64,000 bases of DNA from Vespa crabro (lineage: Eukaryota; Arthropoda; Insecta; Hymenoptera; Vespidae): NCBI RefSeq assembly GCF_910589235.1, contig NC_060955.1:16325758-16389757 (forward strand), written 5' to 3'. The position numbers and the translations under genes were made by a program. The notes beneath the pieces are model-generated. The model saw nothing but the letters and a program-made list of their open reading frames with translations, was not told the origin of the DNA and did not search any database. This document shows, one piece after another, positions 25,801 through 37,331 of the stretch (the stretch's first letter is position 1; each line of letters starts with the position of its first letter).

Positions 25801-28800
25801 TTGAACCAAAAACCGATGTTCTGACGACTAAGCAGTCTTCCACCTTGACCATTAGGAGTCAACGAAAATCTCAGCATCGCCCTTGCTAGTCAGTGCATTA
25901 CGGACGATCAATCGGAATTGAAATGATATGAAACTGTTTCTCAAATGAAAACACAACGGTTTTTTTTTTTAAATACAGTCAATCACTTTTTTGATTTTTT
26001 CTTTATGTAAAACAGTTTAAGTAGTGCGTTGTGACAACTCACAAATTGGGACTAACCTAACTCTTCGCATATAAAAACAGATACTGTAAGTAATATCCAG
26101 AAAATATTGCTTATTGTTTATATTATTTTAATCAGTCTCGTTCAGAACTCTGAAGTATATTAATACGAGTCTCGACAAATTTAATTTCTTACTAATTCTT
26201 CCCTTGATTCCTTCAGTCTGCAACCGATTCATCTTACTTCGAATCACAACTAACTTTTATCTACTTGTAACCATAAATAATCGAAAGTAGATCATTACAA
26301 ATATGTATTTCGATCGATCTAAGGATCGCCTACGATAAAAATTGTATAGATATCATAACTAAAACAAGCCATTTTAACAGTCATATCCTTCGATGTAAAT
26401 TAACTTTATGAAACTTCTAACCTGGGGCGTAACAACAGGCTGTCGATGATAAATATTTGTGTATCGATGGAGAGATAATATCTTCGTTATATTATACGTT
26501 AGGACATAGCTTTCTCACAAACATCATTGTTAGCTTCGAAGGAAAATTATTCTGGATAATAATTATCTCTAATGAATTATAATCAACGATATATGTATAA
26601 TTAAATTATTCATTACAGTAATAAAGGAATAATTGTATGAAAAAAAGACCAGTATTAATTTCTAATCGGTCGGGGATATGTTTAAAATATTAGTTTAGAA
26701 CATTTTTCAATAACTTCATGTGCGGTCTTTTATAATTAAGTTCGCCAGAATTTTTTTGTGTAAGAAGCACAGCTATCTCCACGGATAAGATGAAGATAAA
26801 CACGTAAGTCTTTCAGAGTAAAATCCTCTTAAATTTTTTTTTCTAGACTTGAGAAAATTGACTCTATTCACAATACAAAAAAAAATGCCTAAAACCCAGA
26901 CAATATATTTTTTATTTTGTATTTGTCCCTTAGCAGCCGAATAAATTTCTCAAGACTAAGTATTTTGTATCGTTATAAATTACCTTCAAGAGAAAGTCTA
27001 ATAATTTGTTAAGTGTATATATCTATGTATATTAGTATAATAATTATTGAAACAAAACTATGACTACTACCGAATTTAATTTGAATGAAAACATGCGAAA
27101 AAGCTAAAGCAACTAGAATTGATCTTTTTATCGTAAAGTTAAATTATTTATTAAATTAGTTATTAGTTATTATTAAATTAATTATAATTAAATAAATATT
27201 ATAAATATTAATACAAGTAAATAATATAAGTTATTAATTTAGCTTAAACATTTTTGTATATATTGTTAATCTTGTTTTCCTGTATGTTTAAAGTTTGATA
27301 GTTGTATTTTTATTTCTTATTGACAATAATAAAGCTTTGTTAAAAAAAAAATTAGTTCTTAGAATAGAAACATTGAACCGTTTTATATTTTATTGAACCA
27401 TATTGTGCATTATTAGCCATAACCATATATTTCTTCTCATCTTTTCGTAAATTATAAAAACAATTTCAAGAAAGTCAAAGAAGTTATCTTTTAATCTAAG
27501 ATTAATCATTCTGTTTTAAAATATTTGAAATAAATACATAAAGAAAAGTATCAAAAACGAATTCCAGTAAAACGAAATATTGACTCTCATCTATAATTTA
27601 TTATTTATTTATTCTTTTTTTATTCTTCTATGACAACTTGTGTCTATAATTATATTCATATATCGCTTTGTTATTATTTAATTAGACATATTTGTTGTTA
27701 AAGTTAATTTATGAATATATCAAATTTTATTACATCTTTCATTTGTAATAACATTATTATCAGATTATTAGTACTAATAATATTACATTATTGTATTTGC
27801 TTTTTTAATTTCATTATTTCCTGTTATGTTTCATAATGTTGGAGAAAATAATATGATTGTCGGATGATAAAAAATATTGGCTATGTGTAATACTGTGCAT
27901 ATATTTTTAACATCATTCCATATTTGAAAAAATATATTCATACATTTATCTCATTACACACGCATACACACAGTTAAATCTGCTTGTCCGATGTAAATAA
28001 AAATATCTGTCAATACGAGCAGATCAATAATTGTAACATAGAGTATTTTGATAAACCACGATGATTTGTTTTCCTATTTTTATCTTCCATTAGATGGTAA
28101 TATTCCGAACGTTGAGTGTTTCAAAAAACAAAACCTTTTTTAAATTTTTATTCATTATAAAATCGGAAAGAAATTTGATCGTCCCGAATATATTTTTAAC
28201 AATATGGAATTGTATTTCTTCTTCTTTTTATCGATATTTTTACAATTTTCCAAATACGTTATAAATAATACTGTAAATAATATATTTTTGTTATGTGTCT
28301 TGTTTTACCATTCTAATTTCTCGACAGATATGTCTTAAGTTTATTAGATGAGGATCATTTTATTTTGCGATATATATATATATCAATAATGATGATTTCA
28401 ATGATCATGAATATATAACTAATGAAATAAACTTAAGCCTGTACTTCTATCGCATAAGAAACATTTATGAAATATATTAAGCCGATTTGGAAGAAGATCG
28501 TCTTGAGCTTTTACTCGAGTTTTTGCTTCTTTTGAGATTCTTCGGCTATGAATTTAGAAAGTGTCTTAAGACCGAACTTAAGTAATCTTCAAAATAAGAT
28601 TTGATTATGATTACTATATTATTTCTCACTGTATGTATTGGTTAATGTTATTGTGTTTCTTAGTTTTCTTGTACATGCGATTGTCCTACTAACACTATAA
28701 TACTTCCTTTTATATGATCGAAACGAAGATATACAGAACATGAAAAGATAAATTCAACTACTATCACCATTGAACTATTACCATCATTAATACATCCAAA

Positions 28801-28975
28801 TATATTTGCAATTTGTAACACTACACTTAATATTTCAATCCCACTATTGTCGTTAATTTGTGTATTAAATTGATTGAGATATTAATAGTAGTTTAAATTA
28901 AAATTAATTAAGATATTAATTTATTATAATACTTACAAAAGAGATGTATGAGTGTGGATATATAATAGAGATAAA
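22900..28975. other. Non-coding stretch with one tRNA
   Basis: Apart from the tRNA-Thr at 23038 I see no gene. A possible short-inverted-repeat element spans about 23231-23943. A GC-richer island at about 25620-25920 has a small hairpin and could be regulatory or a non-coding RNA. The rest is AT-rich with no open frame of interest. Confidence 0.5.
23038..23111 (-). tRNA. tRNA-Thr (AGU)
   Basis: A 74-nt tRNA on the minus strand starting GGCGCCGTGGCTTAGTTGG. The anticodon stem-loop CTGTCTAGTAAACAG gives AGU (read as IGU), and the B box is GGTTCGAATCC in a five-GC-pair T stem. The acceptor stem has one oddity: position 4 G faces 69 G, a mismatch if the 3' strand CGGGGCC is read correctly. A TTTT terminator follows. 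It begins 139 bp after the stop codon of the unrecognised gene. Confidence 0.92.
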
Positions 28976-29181
28976 TCAATGATAAATGTTGCGTCGTGAA
29001 GGTGCAACTACGAGAGCGTTTCCAGATACACGTCTTGCACCGGACCAGCGATGATAGTCGATTTGCAGAGGACTATCCCTCGTCTCTTCTTTGTCGTCAG
29101 AGTTATGGTCGCGATGAATAAGAGCGGCGGCACTCGGCTCGTTGAAGGTCGTTAGCAAAATACTGCTCGCTGCGTTCCTGC
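28976..29181 (-). CDS. Possible 3'-terminal coding exon, gene unknown
   Basis: On the minus strand, a pyrimidine/AT-rich run ending in TTTGCAG (a good acceptor) is followed by about 66 open codons to a TGA at 28976. The reading starts NAASSILLTTFNEPSAAALI and ends SGNALVVAPSRRNIYH. Its GC content and mixed composition stand out against the AT-rich surroundings and look coding. I recognise no family and find no matching upstream exon. An untranslated exon or a chance frame in a GC island are the alternatives. Confidence 0.3.
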
Positions 29182-30132
29182 AAATTAATGGGAAAACGCG
29201 CATTATTTTAAAGGATCTCGTGAAACTTATGAGATAGATGCGCGATAATAAATATTGTGCGAATTGATGCTATCACCATATATTTGTTGAAATAAGATAC
29301 AATTCTTGATGTGTTTTGTGTAATGATGTGTGGTTAATTGTGCTTGATATTTTTGAAAGAGTAATAGCCAGTAATGTTTAATAAGACTCGAGAGTCTAGA
29401 TGTCGTGAATTTGAAGAATGTAACTTGACTGACTTTTTAGTGTCTTTAGAACTATCCGTGTAGATTATAATGAAATTAGGAAAAAGAATAAAAAGGGCGG
29501 AATTAAAGTATGATCTGAACATGAAAAGGGAAGGAATAGATGCTCATTGGTCGGGTGTGGATCAGGATAGTTCATTGAAATGTTTAAACATTCCATATGT
29601 GCCCCTTTATTTTAGTGATCGTGTAGCCTACAGGGTGTCAATGGATATTTCAAGACTAGATAATTGGATAATCCTTGGTTTGTTGTGCCTAGGCGTTTAC
29701 TTTCATTATTTATTTATCGTCTGGCTCGACACATTATCGAAAATTAGATACTTGACTAAAAATGTCTAAGCCCGGACAAAGGTGGCCATGTGTTTTTTTT
29801 ATCTATGTGTTTTCTTAGCGAATATCCAATGAGTTTCCAAGGACAGATATTTTTAATAGTGATATATGATCCTTAGGAGAAAGTACTGTGAACAATTGAG
29901 GGACGCACGTATGAGGGACTAAACGTAAGGGTTTAGATTGTAAGGATAGAATAAAGAAAAAGGATGAAAATATTCGGAAAAAGTAATATTAATATAAGTA
30001 GGATATAGTACAAGACGTACTTTGAAATTACAATAGTTATATATATATCAGCTTGTATCTATTATCTCCAACAATGTTTTAAATAAAAAAATATAAAAAA
30101 TTGGATTAAAAAAATTATTATTCACAAATAAC

Positions 30133-30214
30133 CGCAGTCGGTAGGACTCGAACCTACGCTCCCAGAGGGAATCTGATTTCTAGTCAGACGCCTTAACCAC
30201 TCGGCCACGACTGC
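30133..30214 (-). tRNA. tRNA-Ser (AGA)
   Basis: An 82-nt type II tRNA on the minus strand. Acceptor GCAGTCG pairs with CGACTGC and the discriminator is G. The A box is TGGCCGAGTGG, the anticodon stem-loop CTGACTAGAAATCAG gives AGA (IGA), and a long variable arm is followed by the B box GGTTCGAGTCC. No intron. The downstream T run is short, so termination may be leaky. Confidence 0.96.
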
Positions 30215-31457
30215 TACATTTTGTTGTATTTGAGTGAATAATAAAACTGAAGTACATACATATACATTTTTTTTTTAATAAATTTATATAAATACATAAA
30301 TTATTGCTATAATTATTTTTTTTATCAAGAAACAAAATTTATATATCTACGTTTGTATTTAACGTCTTTTAAACATTGTTATAATGGTAGAATTATATTC
30401 TCAATTCAATTTTCTCGATTAGCTCGATACTAACAAAAGCTTTGTTATAAATTGTATAAATCTAGAAACTGTAATAGTGAGTGCTTTAGGCACTTTTGAA
30501 GGAACAAAAGGGTTTTAGAATTTCTTACCCGTCCTGCATCTGAGTTTCTTATCTATCCTTATCTATCTTCGTAACAAGTTTCAAATGTCAATACAAAGAA
30601 AACAAAATTTATGTAACATATAAGATTCCATATCAATGATATCAATGTATATGGATATATGTATAACATTTAATATTGAGTAATTATATATAAATTGATT
30701 ATAAAGCAATGTATAATATATGTAATTACTTATAGAGAATTATACGTAAAAATTAGAAATGGAATAAATTAAAACTCAAACAAGATGGTTTTGAATTCTT
30801 TGTAATTATTTTGAAAAATGTAAATGATATTTGCAATTCTTGTATAATTCACGATCACATTCTAAAATTTGAAACCTATTTGTTGGTGCACACGTGTGCA
30901 CTCTTCATAGGATGGACCATATATTATTATACAGAATGTTTGTCCTTGAATATCGTCTAAAAAAATATACAAAGAAGGACAAAAGCACATTGCTGACCAT
31001 TGTCCGACTTTTAGATATTTCTAATTAAGCTCATAGTCTTCTGTAATGTGTTAATCAATAAAAGCAAGAGCTTTTAAACGAAAGATCAAACGAATCATAT
31101 GTTTATTTGGAACCCTTAACCCTTAAGAGATTTATTTTTTTAAATATGAAACAGTGCGATCATTTCGTACATAACAAATTAAATAAAACTTGTTTGTTAA
31201 ATTAACACGGATTCGTTAGTATAATTGATCCCATTTCTAATAAAAATGTAAAATTTATGTTTTATATTATCAACACATTTACAAGTATGTAGGATCGGCC
31301 TGTACGCAACACAAGTACGAAAAAGAAAAGCTCAAGATAAAGTTACATTAGCATATAGGCATTGCGACGAATCTTCTAATAATGAGTCGAGAATTTTCTA
31401 AGTCAAGAAACTTATTAGCGAGTAGTTTCAAAATATTAGAAAGTTCGTTTCATCGCT

Positions 31458-31567
31458 TATATAAAAAGCATGATTTAAAACATTAGTTACTTCAGTCAGA
31501 TCGAGAAGTCATTCGACAATCGTTAGATATACGTGACAGTTTTCTGTGCCTATGTACAAGAACTGAT
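31458..31567 (+). promoter_or_regulatory. Candidate TATA/initiator promoter with short first exon
   Basis: TATATAAAA at 31458 is followed about 35 bp later by TTCAGTC (31491), an arthropod initiator-like sequence. About 70 bp further on, GAT followed by GTGAGTTT makes a good splice donor near 31567. Together they look like a core promoter with a non-coding first exon on the plus strand. I cannot connect it to a downstream coding exon. Confidence 0.3.
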
Positions 31568-31774
31568 GTGAGTTTCTTTCTCTGTTTTAATAAATTTCAA
31601 TTTTATTTCGTTTAAATAATTGTTAATGTCAATTTTTCATTCACGTATATCATTGATATAAAAAAATGAAATCGTAGAATTTATAAACATAAAATACATT
31701 AATAAAGCATGTTTAATAATATATTTATTATTAGAGATATAAAAAAAAATGAATAACAAAAAAGAAATTGACCT

Positions 31775-31846
31775 TGACCCCGACGTGATTTGAACACGCA
31801 ACCTTCTGATCTGGAGTCAGACGCGCTACCGTTGCGCCACGGAGTC
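31775..31846 (-). tRNA. tRNA-Trp (CCA), copy 1
   Basis: A 72-nt tRNA on the minus strand beginning GACTCCGTGGCGCAACGG. The anticodon stem-loop TCTGACTCCAGATCAGA gives CCA, the B box is GTTCAAATC, and the 3' end is CGGGGTC plus discriminator A. A T6 terminator follows. It is identical in sequence to the copy at 34924. Confidence 0.97.
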
Positions 31847-32204
31847 TTGTTGTGTTGTTCATTTAAAGTAATTCATTTATACAGTTACTAATAAAGATAA
31901 ATTTAATTTTGTGCTTATATGTAGTACATTTCTTTAAATATTTGTACAATTTTACATTATCAAACTTAAAATTACAGAAAAATAATATATTTGTATAGCC
32001 TATTAAATCTTGTAAGTATCATTGACATATTAATAAAATAAATTTAAAAATCTAACTTACGTTTATCGTAGATATAGTAGCATTATAAAACTGTTACTTC
32101 AGGAAGATCTAACTTTAAACTGGCTAAAGTTCCTCTTTACGTAAAAGTTACTTCCATAATGATACGTTTACTTTCCTCTATCATGTTCACTTTAATTTAT
32201 ACAT

Positions 32205-32245
32205 ATATATATATATGTGTATATATAAATGCATATATATATGTA

Positions 32246-32301
<56 letters not shown>
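32205..32301. repeat. (TA)n-rich microsatellite
   Basis: Interrupted TA and TATG steps. The Tyr/Ile-rich frames on both strands are repeat translations. Confidence 0.85.
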
Positions 32302-32302
<1 letters not shown>

Positions 32303-32410
32303 TGTTACCAAGCATATGCCACGGTAGAATATATATAGTGAAGCATTATACTTCACGAAATTATAGGTTAGCGTTCTACCGTAGCATGTGCTTGGTAACA
32401 AGCACGCGAT

Positions 32411-32546
32411 GCGTGCTCACATCCCGCATGCGAGCATCGAAATATGCGGCATGCATGAAAGTAAAGGAGCTTGTGGCTCTCCCTACGTTGAACAAAGTTT
32501 CGCGCGGGTTGTCTCATCGAGCCCCTCCTAATGCCAGGCTAACATC
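32411..32546 (+). repeat. GC-rich dispersed repeat, copy A (inverted pair)
   Basis: About 136 bp related to 34357-34490 on the opposite strand. The edges are best conserved: GCGTGCTCACATCCCGCAT at the left, and GCGCGGGTTGTCTCAT followed by AGCCCCTCCT and AGGCTA at the right. The centre has diverged. The pair is spaced about 1.8 kb, in inverted orientation. Confidence 0.75.
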
Positions 32547-33437
32547 ATGGAAACGTTAGTTCGACCTCGGCACGTTCTCGCTTATTGCAAGATACTCCGT
32601 CATGCCTTGACTTTCGCCCGTGAGGAATTTTTTCAACAGGAACGCATGCAGACGACTGCAATTCCATGACGCCAGAGAAGCGTTCGTGTCAACGAGTCGG
32701 AGTCACGTATATACAACAAGAGATATATATACACATACGTACATATTACGTACACGTATAAGTCGTACGTTCAGCTTCGAGAATATGAAACGAGAAGGCT
32801 CTTTCCCACCACGAATGTATGTTAATTTTAGGGGAAAGCGTAATAACGCTCGATACGTTGGCGAAATGTAAGTATATATCTTTTACACGGGTATCGAGCT
32901 CCGCTCAAAGATGTATATGAATGACTCGCATGTGAGAGCATTGACGTGAACTCGAGCACGGTTTTAACTCTTTGAATGTATGAGTGTGCTTGTAAGAGAA
33001 AGAGAGGGAGTGAGAGAGAGAAAGAGAGAGTGAGAGAGCAAGAGTGAGAGAGGGAAGAGACATACGAAGTTTATTAACGTCAGTTTTGGGGAAAACGGTG
33101 TCACTGTCCCGTGATCGGCTATCTTACAGAATACTGCGCCTTCCAGAGAGCTTAGTGAAAGTCTCTGAGCGTTGATCACCGGCCAAGACGCTCACATAAT
33201 CGTTCCTGAGCGTACTTGGACCAGGAATCTGCCAAATTCTGGCCGTTTTAAAGTCAATGAACCAATAAGCCCGAGGAAAGAGATCATTGTGGACCAATAA
33301 AGTGACGCTACGTCACAGAGGTGCTTAGGGCCCGCGCGGCTCTTCCTCAAAATTATGTCTTTCCGATCCACGGCTAACATGAATGGTACGAAGCATGACG
33401 AAACACCTTGGATCGATCGTTAGCTCGCTCAACTTAC

Positions 33438-33560
33438 CAACTCGATCTCATGCTTTCCTAACAACTTGTCGGTTAAATTGTTGATTATGTCCATTCTACC
33501 CGCTAAATGTAGATTACGAAGGCCTGTGAAAATGATCGAACAGATAATGTCGACCGCCAT
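33438..33560 (-). CDS. Possible first coding exon, gene unknown
   Basis: Minus strand: ATGGCGG in a strong start context (AAACATGGCGG) opens 41 codons, MAVDIICSIIFTGLRNLHLA onward, to a consensus splice donor TTG/GTAAGT at 33438. An internal alternative acceptor (TTTTCACAG) lies at about 33522. The island is GC-richer than its surroundings. I recognise no family and no partner exon. It lies between the two inverted repeats at 32.4 and 34.4 kb. Confidence 0.25.
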
Positions 33561-34356
33561 GTTTCTAAAGGCGAGGCGACACAAATAACGCGACGAGTTT
33601 CTAACAAAATAAGTCATAATTATACGTATACGTTAATGCATTTGAGATTTTTCTATTATAGATCAATTTACAAACTTGATTACGTTAATTTGTTTAAAAA
33701 AAAAAACAAATAAATGATGAGCATTGGAAATTCTCCTCGAATGAAGGTCACGCGTTCTGATTTGTTTTCGTCGTACAAATACGATTGGTCATCCATGTAG
33801 CTTATCGGTTAAGAGGAAAGCCTCCAAGGCACGATGATGACTGTTACATAATCAAGAATAAACGAACGTTTGATGATTAACAATCCGAATCATTTAGACT
33901 CAATCAGTCGGTACAGAGAAGTAGGAAAACATAAGAGCGATCGAAGTCAAGACGAAGTGTTGCCAGATAAGACGGGGAATTCGATAATTAATAAATGAAA
34001 CGAACGTTGGAATAATTCTCTTCATACGAAGCTCACGTTCAAAGCCCAATTGTAAAATAAAAGTTGATTTTCTCTTGACATATGATAATAATAAAAGAGA
34101 TAAATAGAATCGTAGAATTGTTTATATTTTTAAAAAGAAATCTTTCGTTTCTTTTCTTTATTCTTTTTTCATAATGACAATTAAATAAATATTCCAATGA
34201 AAATATTATTAACATTTCGAATGAATTTTCTTCATGTATTGTATCATACGATATGATTAATATCCATATTTCTTGAAGTTTTATTCAAGGGAATAATCAT
34301 AGGACACGTAAATACAAAAGAGAAGCCTGTAAGGCGACGGACCTCTTGGAAGGTCG

Positions 34357-34490
34357 TGCTAGCCTAGTGCCAGGAGGGGCTAAATGAGACAACCCGCGCG
34401 AATGTCGCTCAACCATACGAGAGAGAAGAAATTTCTCTGGTCCATGATATCCTAATCTCTCACCGTTCTTATGCGGGATGTGAGCACGCA
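34357..34490 (-). repeat. GC-rich dispersed repeat, copy B (inverted pair)
   Basis: The reverse complement matches copy A at 32411-32546: GCGTGCTCACATCCCGCAT, then GCGCGGGTTGTCTCAT, AGCCCCTCCT and AGGCTA in the same order and at nearly the same overall length. One open frame on the minus strand spans this copy, but copy A breaks that frame, so protein coding is not supported. Confidence 0.75.
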
Positions 34491-34923
34491 CCGCACTTCG
34501 GATCACAGAAAGAAAAGGTAAAGAGAAAGAGACTCCTCGCAAACAGGCTGCGTTTTTCAATGCCTTCATTGTCATGAAATGTTCTTAAACGACCATTATC
34601 TACACGAGATGACTATATAAAATTTATATTATTTTAACTTTAAAAAAAATAAATAAATGCAGATGGGATATATCAACATTAATGTAATCGATAAACTTTT
34701 AATCTTTTGTATAGTTAGACTCCTTTTTAATATCGTAACCGACTTATTTGACATTTTCAAAAAATACAATATTCTAAATTGTTCATGCCTTTCATTTTAT
34801 CTTTCGCAAGTATTAAAAATAAATTTCGAAAGTCGTAGAATCACTTAATAATTATTACGACGGATTTTAATTATTGATGCTATATAAAAATTTTGTTAAA
34901 ATTGACAAAAAAATTTATGTTCT

Positions 34924-34995
34924 TGACCCCGACGTGATTTGAACACGCAACCTTCTGATCTGGAGTCAGACGCGCTACCGTTGCGCCACGGAGTC
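34924..34995 (-). tRNA. tRNA-Trp (CCA), copy 2
   Basis: A 72-nt tRNA identical to the copy at 31775 and on the same strand, 3149 bp away. Anticodon CCA, intact A and B boxes, and a T7 terminator just downstream. The flanks differ apart from a few bases, so it is a functional second copy and not a recent large duplication. Confidence 0.97.
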
Positions 34996-35417
34996 TAGTT
35001 ATTAGGGAATTCACAGATAAGTAATCTAACCTGAAAATATAATAATTACATTTCCAAAATTATTAAATTATATATTTTTATAAATAATTTTATTTTGATA
35101 AAATTAAAACAGTTTATTATATTTTTATAAATCTTTGAAATCTTTAATCGATAGTTTTCGAATACGATTTATAAAATAACCATTGAGTATGAATTTGATT
35201 AGACACAGCGAAAAATTTTTTCTAATTCGTAAGAGAATTAAGTAAAAAACAAACATCCGTGGCTAAACGTGAATGAAAAGTAAAAGCTACATAAATAAGC
35301 GTCTTATCTCGCTTTCAAAATGGAACACGAAACACGAATGGGATCGATACACGAATGCCAGTGGGGCGTGGTCCGTGGTGGCATCTTCCGAATGAAACTT
35401 GTATCAGGATAGCAAGA

Positions 35418-35629
35418 TGTATGGGAGCATCTTTCAGTTGATTTTTTCTTTCATTACACCTATCTTTATTACGATTTCTCTCTTCTATTGTCGTTCGTCG
35501 GACAGCAAGAAGAAAATCGACTCTCCCGAATGGAATGGTCAGGAATGGCGAGCCCCCGACAACAACAATCTCAACAGGATCCCATCGAACTGCAAGAGCA
35601 TGAGAGAGGTTATCGGGTTCTTTCTTTAA
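35418..35629 (+). CDS. Doubtful small open frame with hydrophobic N terminus
   Basis: An ATG at 35418 (an in-frame upstream ATG at 35399 adds six residues) opens 70 codons. The start MYGSIFQLIFSFITPIFITI looks like a signal peptide or membrane segment and is followed by a polar tail with two Trp. A second frame over the same bases (35488-35751) is Gln/Glu-rich and is preceded by a good acceptor (TCGTCGGACAG, 35509). The island could therefore instead be one internal exon of an unknown gene. I recognise neither product. Confidence 0.2.
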
Positions 35630-36142
35630 AGCCTAACCTTGAAAATGAAAGAACAATTTATTTCAAAAAATTTCAGTGTATTATGCCTCAATTCGATCGA
35701 ATTAAAATTTCCTTGACAATTGAATTGTATTATGTTAGAATATCCAATTAATTTGATCGGTAAAAATTAAATACTTCGTATGAACATTGAGAGAGATATC
35801 TTAAACAGTAAGCTATAGATACGATTTCTTCGTAGTTATATGTATATGACAATATCCTGAGCAGAGTCGCCATTTTTACGGCATTAGTATTCGAGGTCAC
35901 CGCTAGATGTCGCAGAAGCAGTTCACCACTGCAAGGCGAGCGATTTGCTTCATTTGAGTATGTGCTCCTGTTAGATGTGAACCACGGCGCCGCGTGCCGA
36001 CGCAAGCCCATTGGACCTTCAAAAGAATCGCACCGAGCATACTGGTAATCGCGCACATCTCTTTCAATGCTATCCTCACCTAAAGTTATCTTTTCTGCTT
36101 ACGCGATTCTCCATCGTCCTTTCTGAAGAGAAAAAAAAAAAT

Positions 36143-36224
36143 TGGCAGCGGTGGGATTCGAACCCACGCCTCCGAAGAGACTGGTGCCTTAAACCAGCGC
36201 CTTAGACCGCTCGGCCACGCTACC
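36143..36224 (-). tRNA. tRNA-Leu (UAA)
   Basis: An 82-nt type II tRNA on the minus strand. Acceptor GGTAGCG pairs with CGCTGCC with one T-G wobble, and the discriminator is A. The A box is TGGCCGAGCGG, the anticodon stem-loop CTGGTTTAAGGCACCAG gives UAA, a long variable arm follows, and the B box is GGTTCGAATCC. A long T run follows as terminator. No intron. Confidence 0.96.
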
Positions 36225-36599
36225 TTTGCGGATGCAATTTTTTAATTATTAATTAATAGTATCTTTATTATATTCATATTCTAATTTATTTTATACAATT
36301 TAGAAACATTATTTAGTGAAAATTATTGCAATATAAGTTATCTTTCTAATACATAAATAATATTTAATCGATATGATCTCTAAGAAAAAAATATAATAAA
36401 GGTGTATTGAAAAGTATTAGTCCTTTTGTAAATAATTAAGAGAATCTATAAAATCCTAATGGAAAGTATTTTTAATAAACGCTATAACCACTCGAGATTT
36501 CCGTCCGCGTTTCTCTTTTTGCTAAGCGGTTTCTGAAATGAGTCGCAGTTAAATTCCATAATTTTATGAAATCATGTATGTTACGGTATATTTCCAGTT

Positions 36600-36920
36600 A
36601 TCGCAAGCAAACAACACGTGGTGCTTGCGAGCTCATCGTATAATGAAATGCGAAGGAAACGAAGGGCGCGCGCGTTTGAAGGCACACACATACAATCATA
36701 AGCGTAGTACGCCGATGGTGAGTAAGTGATCCATATATAGAAACGCTACCCACGTGCACTAATACGAACGTACACTTGTCACGAATATATACGCAGCACC
36801 GGTGCCGAGCCGCACACTTTTTGTGCTTACGCTTGAGTCGAAACTTGTAGGCTGTGCTTTCTCAACAAATTCCGTATTCGAAGAAAATCACGAAGATATT
36901 AATCAAGAATTGAGTTCATC
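36600..36920 (+). promoter_or_regulatory. Likely promoter and 5' UTR of the Mp20-like gene
   Basis: A GC-richer stretch lies directly upstream of the first coding exon. It contains CCATATATAGAAAC (about 36731) and AATATATACG (about 36784), either of which could serve as a TATA-like element. There is also a CACGTG near 36752. The start site cannot be fixed from sequence alone. Confidence 0.35.
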
Positions 36921-37272
36921 ATGCCTGGACGTCCGTTGTGGCAGGTAAGTGCCATTGGAATACGTTCCACGTGGCTCTTATGAACCGTTTTATTAAAACT
37001 TAACAAAGTTCAGTATTTTTATTGATTCGATTGGTTAATTTAAACAAATTTCACATATTCAATGTTCACGAAATATTATAAATAAAAGAGAATTATAGCG
37101 GAAGATACGTTGGTCTGTTTTCTTATTTTCTTACGTATGACACATCAATTGTTTTTCTAATCAGCTGTGATTTGACAGATGATTCTTGTGTGTTTAACCA
37201 ACGCGTCGTGCGCTATTTCACTGTACAATATCGTTCAATAATAATTATAATTATAATACTAATAATTATAAT

Positions 37273-37331
<59 letters not shown>

